A stretch of DNA of 18,827 bases from Rickettsiales bacterium (GTDB lineage Bacteria > Pseudomonadota > Alphaproteobacteria > Rickettsiales > UBA1997). The notes beneath the pieces are model-generated. The model worked only from the letters and a program-made list of their open reading frames with translations, was not told the DNA's origin and did not search any database. The stretch is from assembly GCA_947441695.1 (NCBI GenBank), contig CANEUK010000004.1, positions 1-18,827 of the forward strand, given 5' to 3'. The position numbers and the translations under genes were made by a program. Of this stretch, positions 13,907 through 18,827 are shown piece after piece. Position 1 is the stretch's first letter, and the number at the start of each line of letters is the position of its first letter.

Positions 13907-14716
13907 TTAGTTGATGCGGCAAACAATGTTTACCAAACTATCTTCAAAATCTCTTTTTAACAAAGATTTATTGTGATTTTGGCTGCCAAAAAGCTGGATT
14001 TGATTTTTCTTAGCAAAATCAAGAATCACGCCACTTCTTGTAGCCGCAGCGCTAGGAAGAATTGTGCCAGAAACGCCCCAAATTACTCCAATCATTTCGC
14101 CATTTTTATTCAGAAGTGGCGAACCACTAATTCCTTTTCTTTCTTTTGGAGCAAGAATCATTATTTCGCGCTCGTTAATTTCTGTTATTTTTCCTTTAGA
14201 TTTATCAAAAACCCCAATTTCTGATGTATAATTAGGAAAAAAAACAATCTCTTCGATTTTGGGAGGCGAAAGATTAAGAGGAATGAAGTTTTTGCTACGA
14301 CCATCAGTTTTTAGAAAGGCAATATCGCCGCTATTTTGAGGCAAAATTGCAATGACTTTGGCGCGGTAAGTAAAACTTTTACTACGAACAAAAATTTTAT
14401 GACTACTACAATTATTTATTACGTGGTGATTGGTAATAACTAAATCGTGATCGACAAAACTTCCAGTTCCAAAATGACAGCCAGAATTAAAGCAGATATT
14501 TGAAATATTGGTAAAATAAGTTCTGATTGAACTTCCTAAAAAACCGCTAAAAAGTATCAAATAAATCAGCGTTAAAGCTATAGCAAAAATAATAATGTGA
14601 TTTTCAATATTTCTGGCTGGTGATGAACGAAGAACTAAAAGTAGCCCGATCACCACCAAAACCAAAATCAATACCTGCAACCAATATTCAGTTACATAGA
14701 ACGAGATTTGCTGCAT
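13907..14716 (-). CDS. Membrane-anchored trypsin-like serine protease (two TM helices, no PDZ)
   Basis: The N-terminus has two hydrophobic helices (about 11-29 and 40-59). After them a chymotrypsin-fold domain carries the triad motifs: ITNHHVI (probable H98), NSGDIAFLK (D131) and KGISGSPLL (S197, the third residue of GISGSP replacing GNSGGP). Two cysteines flank the domain start (ICFNSGC). HtrA/DegP-like proteases usually add PDZ domains; none fits in the 269 aa, and it resembles the short S1C-type or MarP-like membrane proteases. The topology would put the catalytic domain on the same side as the N-terminus. I chose the ATG at 14716; a TTG one codon earlier is possible. It starts 6 bases after the sucB stop and is followed by the LysE-type gene. 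The substrate is unknown. Confidence 0.87.
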   Translation of the reverse strand: MQQISFYVTEYWLQVLILVLVVIGLLLVLRSSPARNIENHIIIFAIALTLIYLILFSGFLGSSIRTYFTNISNICFNSGCHFGTGSFVDHDLVITNHHVINNCSSHKIFVRSKSFTYRAKVIAILPQNSGDIAFLKTDGRSKNFIPLNLSPPKIEEIVFFPNYTSEIGVFDKSKGKITEINEREIMILAPKERKGISGSPLLNKNGEMIGVIWGVSGTILPSAAATRSGVILDFAKKNQIQLFGSQNHNKSLLKRDFEDSLVNIVCRIN

Positions 14717-14722
14717 CAAAAA

Positions 14723-15886
14723 CTAAAGATCTAAAACCAAACGGCGCGGATCTTCCAAAAGCTCTTTAACTCTGACTAAAAAAGTTACCGCTTCTTTACC
14801 ATCAATAATTCTATGGTCGTAAGAAAGCGCCAAATACATCATTGGACGGATTTTCATTTCGCCGCCAACAACCATTACGCGCTCTTGAATTTTATGCATT
14901 CCAAGAATTGCCGATTGCGGAGGATTGATGATTGGAGTCGACATTAATGAACCATAAACGCCGCCATTTGAAATGGTAAAAGTTGCGCCCATTAAATCAG
15001 CAATCGCCAATTTTCCATCTCTGGCTTTAACGCCCAATTCGCCAATTCCTTTTTCAACTTGCGCTAAGTTTAAATGATCTGCCTCGCGCAAAACTGGAAC
15101 TACCAAACCTTGCGGTGATCCAACTGCAACGCCGATATCGTAGAAATTTTTGTAAACAATATCAGTTCCATCAATTTCTGCATTAACCGCCGGAAGCTCT
15201 TTTAGAGCGGTAACGCAAGCTTTTACAAAGAAAGACATGAAACCAAGTTTTACGCCATGTTTTTTCTCGAAAGCATCTTTATATTCAGCGCGAAGAGCCA
15301 TAACTGCGGTCATATCGACTTCGTTGAAAGTGGTTAAAATAGCAGCGGTGTTTTGTGATTCTTTCAAACGTTCGGCAATTTTTTGACGAAGTTTTGACAT
15401 TTTAACTCGTTCAGTTGGTTTGCCGTTTGTTACCGTCGGAGCCGCTGTTTGTTGTGCGGAAGCGCCATTCGCGATCACATCTAAAACATCTCCTTTGGTC
15501 ACGCGACCATCTTTTCCGGTTCCAGAAATTTTTGAAACATCAACATCATTTTCCGCCGCCAATTTTTTGGGAGCGGGTGAAAGCAAAAATGAAGCGGAAT
15601 GATTTTGAGTTGGCGTTGGCGCGGCAACTTTGGCAATAACAGAGGTTGAACCTTCGGTCATCAAAGCAATCAAATCGCCAACTTTGACATTGTCGCCTTC
15701 TTTAACTTTTAAATCAGAAATCACGCCAGCTGATGGCGCGTTTACTTCGAGGGTCACTTTGTCGGTTTCAAGCTCAAAAATAAGTTCATCAGCTTTTACC
15801 GAGTCGCCAATTTTTTTGTGAAGCTTGGCAATTGTCGCTTCTGAAACTGATTCGCCAAGTGCTGGAACTTTTATTTCGATGGTCAT
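14723..15886 (-). CDS. sucB: Dihydrolipoyllysine succinyltransferase (E2 of 2-oxoglutarate dehydrogenase)
   Basis: E2o transfers the succinyl group from lipoyl-lysine to CoA in the TCA cycle. The order is one lipoyl domain (about 2-78; lipoylated lysine in ELETDKVTL, K43), a linker, a small E1/E3-binding domain (about 101-140; ALAAENDV-like KKLAAENDVDVSKISGTG), a second linker, and the catalytic acyltransferase domain from about 160 to the end. SYDHRIIDG near the C-terminus holds the catalytic H358 and D362. The chosen ATG at 15886 gives 387 aa beginning MTIEIKVPALGESVSE, the normal start; the TTG four codons earlier overlaps the upstream gene. Only one base lies between the nuclease-like stop and this ATG. 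Confidence 0.97.
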   Translation of the reverse strand: MTIEIKVPALGESVSEATIAKLHKKIGDSVKADELIFELETDKVTLEVNAPSAGVISDLKVKEGDNVKVGDLIALMTEGSTSVIAKVAAPTPTQNHSASFLLSPAPKKLAAENDVDVSKISGTGKDGRVTKGDVLDVIANGASAQQTAAPTVTNGKPTERVKMSKLRQKIAERLKESQNTAAILTTFNEVDMTAVMALRAEYKDAFEKKHGVKLGFMSFFVKACVTALKELPAVNAEIDGTDIVYKNFYDIGVAVGSPQGLVVPVLREADHLNLAQVEKGIGELGVKARDGKLAIADLMGATFTISNGGVYGSLMSTPIINPPQSAILGMHKIQERVMVVGGEMKIRPMMYLALSYDHRIIDGKEAVTFLVRVKELLEDPRRLVLDL

Positions 15887-15887
15887 T

Positions 15888-16691
15888 TTAGTTTTCAAGA
15901 TTGGTTGAGTTATTAATAATTAAATTGTTCGCGCTACTACTTTCTGTAATCTTTTTTAAGATCTTCTTCTCGGCTTTAAGAATCTGTTTTTGTGCTATTT
16001 GAGATTTTTCGCAATCAAAAATGTCTCTTTTTATAACCTCATTAATAAGAACTTTTTTTATCTCATCCTCAGAGATTTTTGCTTCTATAGAAAGGCTTTT
16101 TAGTTTTTTACGAATGCTCCGAATAACGTCATCGGATAATAAAATTGCTCCAATTGTAAATTTATTGAGAATCTGTTTGTAAGAATGGTGTTGTTCTAGC
16201 TTCGATTGTTTTAACCCTTCTTTTGCTATCAAAGATAGAAGTTCAATAGTGATCTTATCTTTGGGTAGTAAATTTAGTAGGTTGAAATGCTCAACCTGTT
16301 CACACCCAATTGGTTTTCTGAAAGTAACTTTGTATATTTTCCAATCTAATAAATTAGTCAAAATAACCCATTCAATACCTTCGTTTGCAGCGTAGTCAGT
16401 TGCTTGTTTTATGTGCTGATCTTTAAGATCTATACCAACAGCCTTAACCTCAATTAGTAAAGATAATTTTCCGTCTAATTTTATAGCAAGATCGCAGTAA
16501 GTTCCTCTGATGCTATATTCCGAAGTGATCTCGTTATATTTATCAAAGCCAAATATATGCTCTAAAATATCTACAACAATAGTCACGGTATCAGATTCAT
16601 TGATGTCTCTAATCTTAGCCGATTGCAATATTGGCTGAAACTTCTTTAGGGAAGCTCTGATTCTTTCTTCTACTTTGACTGAAATTGTCAT
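15888..16691 (-). CDS. PD-(D/E)XK nuclease-like protein related to type I restriction HsdR N-terminal domain
   Basis: This 267-aa protein has an N-terminal half (about 30-130) like the HsdR_N / 'HSDR_N_2' fold. A conserved early glutamate lies in the region of DILEHIFGF, followed by YCDLAIKL with D67, LLIEVKAVG with E81 and K83 (the D...ExK triad of PD-(D/E)XK nucleases), and then QATDYAANEGIEWVILTN and WKIYKVTF. The second half (about 150-267) is helical, charged and Lys-rich with no motif I know. There is no helicase, methylase or specificity subunit nearby, so it is not a complete restriction system. It sits between sucA (36 bases upstream) and sucB (1 base downstream). Compared with both it uses more AAG, AGT and CTT codons and has its own Shine-Dalgarno, suggesting acquisition. 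Nuclease activity is inferred only. Confidence 0.75.
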   Translation of the reverse strand: MTISVKVEERIRASLKKFQPILQSAKIRDINESDTVTIVVDILEHIFGFDKYNEITSEYSIRGTYCDLAIKLDGKLSLLIEVKAVGIDLKDQHIKQATDYAANEGIEWVILTNLLDWKIYKVTFRKPIGCEQVEHFNLLNLLPKDKITIELLSLIAKEGLKQSKLEQHHSYKQILNKFTIGAILLSDDVIRSIRKKLKSLSIEAKISEDEIKKVLINEVIKRDIFDCEKSQIAQKQILKAEKKILKKITESSSANNLIINNSTNLEN

Positions 16692-16696
16692 TATCG

Positions 16697-16700
16697 CTCC
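16697..16700 (-). promoter_or_regulatory. Shine-Dalgarno of nuclease-like gene (GGAG)
   Basis: On the minus strand GGAG is followed by CGATA and the ATG at 16691, a 5-base spacing. This supports the chosen start and contrasts with the absence of such a site before sucB and most other genes. Confidence 0.65.
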
Positions 16701-16727
16701 ATGTAATTAGCAGAATGTTGATAAAAA

Positions 16728-18827
16728 TTATTTCAAAACTTCTTCGATAATCGCTTTTTGTTCGCGCGCGTGATACGAGGCGTAACCAGTTGCCGGAGAC
16801 GCAGAAGCAATTCGTCCAACATATTTTGGTCGAGCAATTTTATGTTTTGCTTCAATCAAACTTTCTTCGATTAATTCGTTGACAAATTGCCACGCGCCCA
16901 TGTTTTTAGGCTCTTCTTGGCACCAGATAATTTCGGCGTTTTGATATTTTTTTAGTTCCGCCAATAATTCTGCCTTTGGAAAAGGATAAAGTTGTTCTAA
17001 GCGAATAATGGCGATATCGTTGATTTTATTGGCTTGGCGCGCTTCAAATAAATCGTAATAAATTTTACCCGAGCAAAGAACCAGTTTGCGAACCTTGTTT
17101 GCGGCAATAATTTTAGATTCTTCGCCAATTAGGCTTCTAAAATTTAATTCACAAAATTCTGCCAAGGTTGAAACCGCCAATTTGTGGCGCAATAACGACT
17201 TTGGCGACATTACCACCAAAGGCTTGCGATCTTTGCTTAAAACTTGACGACGCAGCGCGTGGAAAAAATTCGCTGGATTTGTAATATTGCAAACACGCAA
17301 ATTTTCATCAGCGCAAGCTTGCAAATAACGCTCGAGTCGCGCCGAAGAATGTTCTGGCCCCTGACCTTCAAAACCGTGTGGCAAAAGCATAACAAGTCCA
17401 GATTTTCGGAGCCATTTCACTTCGGATGATGCAATAAACTGGTCAAAAACAATCTGCGCGCCATTGGCAAAATCGCCAAATTGTGCTTCCCAAATTGTTA
17501 GGCCATTTGGCATTGAAAGCGAATAACCATATTCAAAACCAAGAACGCCATATTCTGATAAAACCGAATCGTAGACTTCGAATTTTGCCTTATTTTCAAC
17601 GCTCGAAAAAATATTGTGACGCTTGCCGTTTGTAGTATCGTGCAAAATTGAGTGGCGATGAGAAAAAGTGCCGCGACCAGAATCTTGCCCGGTAATTCTA
17701 ATTGGCGTTCCTTCGTGCAAAAGCGACGCAAAAGCCAAAGCTTCGCCACAACCCCAATCGATATCTTTGGCGGCTTCAACAGCCAATTTTCTGGCTTCAA
17801 GTTGTTTGGCAATTTTTGGATTAGCGTTAAAATTTGTAGGAATTTTAGCGGTTTGCGAAATTAATTCTTTGAGAGTTTTTGGTTCTACGGCAGTTTTTGG
17901 CAAAATTGTGTTGCCATTTTCAATTTTGCTCCAATTGGCTTTTAGCCAATCTGCGTCTTTTGGTTTGTAGTTTGCGGCTTTGTCAAATTCGGCAGATAAA
18001 AACTCTTCAAAATCGGTTATTATTTTTTCGTAATCAGCCTTAGAAATTGAATTTTCGTCAATTAATTTTTGTGAATAAATTTGGGTTAAAGTTGGCTGAT
18101 CTTTAATTTTTCCATACATTACTGGTTGGGTATAAAGCGGCTCGTCACCTTCATTGTGACCATATTTGCGATAACAAATTATATCCAAAACCACGTCTTT
18201 TTTAAATTCTTGGCGATAGCGCATTGCAATTTCTGCAACTTTTACAACGCTTTCAACGTCGTCGCCATTAACGTGAAAAATTGGCGCATCAATTGCTTTT
18301 GCCAAATCAGAAGCGTAGGTGGTTGAACGCGAATCGTTTGGATTTGCCGTAAAACCAATTTGATTATTGATAATTAAATGCATCACGCCGCCAGTGTTAT
18401 AGCCAGAAACTCCATTCATCATCAAACTTTCGGCAACCAAACCTTGTCCGGCAAAAGCGGCGTCGCCATGAATTAAAAGTGCCATTGCCATTGAGCCATC
18501 ACCATCGCCATAAATCGCTTGTTTGGCGCGAATTCTGCCCGCCGCCACAACATTGACGGCTTCTAAATGCGACGGATTAAACGCCAGCGATAAATCAATT
18601 TTTTTGCCATCAATTTGGCGGCTCGAAGCGTAGCCCATGTGATATTTCACATCACCCGATTTGGTAACGCCTTCGGGCATTCCGGGAGTTCCTTTAAACT
18701 CGGCAATTAATTGGTGATAAGGTTTTCCCATCACGCCAGTTAAAGTGTTGAGGCGACCGCGATGAGCCATTCCAATCACAATTTTTTTCACGCCATCTTT
18801 GGCGGCAACATCAATAATTTTTTCAAC
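16728..18827 (-). CDS. sucA: 2-oxoglutarate dehydrogenase E1 component (5' part missing)
   Basis: E1o is the thiamine-diphosphate enzyme that decarboxylates 2-oxoglutarate and succinylates the E2 lipoyl group. The reading frame is open to the window's right edge, where translation begins VEKIIDVAAKDGVKKIVIG, so the true start lies outside. 699 residues are visible; E. coli SucA has 933, so about 235 N-terminal residues are missing. Family motifs in order: GMAHRGRLN and VKYHMGYAS (the two active-site histidines), LAFNPSHLEAVNVVAAG, HGDAAFAGQGLVAES (ThDP region), CYRKYGHNEGDEP, GQDSGRGTFSHRHS, EAQFGDFANGAQ, LLPHGFEGQGPEHSSARLER, and ASPATGYASYHAREQK near the end. The GTG at 18791 is an internal valine, not a start. 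It heads the sucA - nuclease-like - sucB run. Confidence 0.97.
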   Translation of the reverse strand, partial: VEKIIDVAAKDGVKKIVIGMAHRGRLNTLTGVMGKPYHQLIAEFKGTPGMPEGVTKSGDVKYHMGYASSRQIDGKKIDLSLAFNPSHLEAVNVVAAGRIRAKQAIYGDGDGSMAMALLIHGDAAFAGQGLVAESLMMNGVSGYNTGGVMHLIINNQIGFTANPNDSRSTTYASDLAKAIDAPIFHVNGDDVESVVKVAEIAMRYRQEFKKDVVLDIICYRKYGHNEGDEPLYTQPVMYGKIKDQPTLTQIYSQKLIDENSISKADYEKIITDFEEFLSAEFDKAANYKPKDADWLKANWSKIENGNTILPKTAVEPKTLKELISQTAKIPTNFNANPKIAKQLEARKLAVEAAKDIDWGCGEALAFASLLHEGTPIRITGQDSGRGTFSHRHSILHDTTNGKRHNIFSSVENKAKFEVYDSVLSEYGVLGFEYGYSLSMPNGLTIWEAQFGDFANGAQIVFDQFIASSEVKWLRKSGLVMLLPHGFEGQGPEHSSARLERYLQACADENLRVCNITNPANFFHALRRQVLSKDRKPLVVMSPKSLLRHKLAVSTLAEFCELNFRSLIGEESKIIAANKVRKLVLCSGKIYYDLFEARQANKINDIAIIRLEQLYPFPKAELLAELKKYQNAEIIWCQEEPKNMGAWQFVNELIEESLIEAKHKIARPKYVGRIASASPATGYASYHAREQKAIIEEVLK

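Noticed and set aside
13885..13926. TTG start for the LysE-type exporter, overlapping the protease gene
   Set aside because: It adds a hydrophilic lead not found in the family; the ATG at 13884 starts at the first membrane helix.
15887..15898. TTG start for sucB four codons upstream
   Set aside because: It overlaps the preceding gene's end; the ATG at 15886 gives the normal E2 start MTIEIKVPALGES.
15888..16691. Complete type I restriction system
   Set aside because: Only an HsdR_N-like domain is present; there are no helicase motifs, HsdM or HsdS genes nearby.
18789..18791. GTG as the start of sucA
   Set aside because: The frame continues open to the window edge with conserved SucA sequence, so this is an internal valine.

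Overview
The window looks like AT-rich chromosome (roughly one third G+C by eye) from an alphaproteobacterium, most like the Rickettsiales or another reduced or host-associated lineage. The basis is AT-biased codon use, family resemblance of PNPase, SucA/SucB and RlmE, the almost complete absence of Shine-Dalgarno sequences, a tRNA with an encoded CCA end, and an F1 ATPase gene set that is not followed by atpD/atpC. The lineage is an inference; no search could be run. Most of the window is housekeeping on the minus strand.

Left end (1-1337): gene-poor. A frameshifted remnant of what appears to be an IS1634-type transposase runs off the left edge (1-369). It is followed by about 390 bases with no gene, tRNA-Asn(GTT) on the minus strand (756-830), and about 500 bases with imperfect repeats and a perfect 18-bp stem-loop (1269-1310) downstream of pnp.

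Core block (1338-11085, all minus; transcription order right to left): purK, agmatinase-type ureohydrolase, M14/AstE-AspA-type metallohydrolase, then after a 133-bp gap atpH-atpA-atpG, truB, rpsO and pnp. This joins purine synthesis, amine metabolism, the F1 delta/alpha/gamma subunits and an RNA/ribosome module (pseudouridine synthase, S15, PNPase). A 9-bp hairpin lies just before rpsO, where S15 autoregulatory sites are expected.

Plus-strand island (11160-12756): a 58-codon Trm112-like gene, rlmE (23S rRNA 2'-O-methyltransferase) and an unrecognised cysteine-rich exported protein. The last overlaps dps tail to tail by 11 bases.

Right block (12746-18827, all minus; transcription order right to left): sucA (5' end beyond the window), a PD-(D/E)XK-like nuclease related to HsdR N-terminal domains, sucB, a two-TM trypsin-like protease, a LysE/RhtB-type exporter and dps. 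The nuclease-like gene sits between the two normally adjacent 2-oxoglutarate dehydrogenase genes, with different codon use and its own Shine-Dalgarno. It is the clearest accessory insertion. I see no CRISPR array, intact mobile element or clearly new multi-gene system. The best leads are the sucA/sucB insertion, the protease/exporter pair, the cysteine-rich exported protein, the coupled ureohydrolase/deacylase pair and the rpsO leader hairpin.
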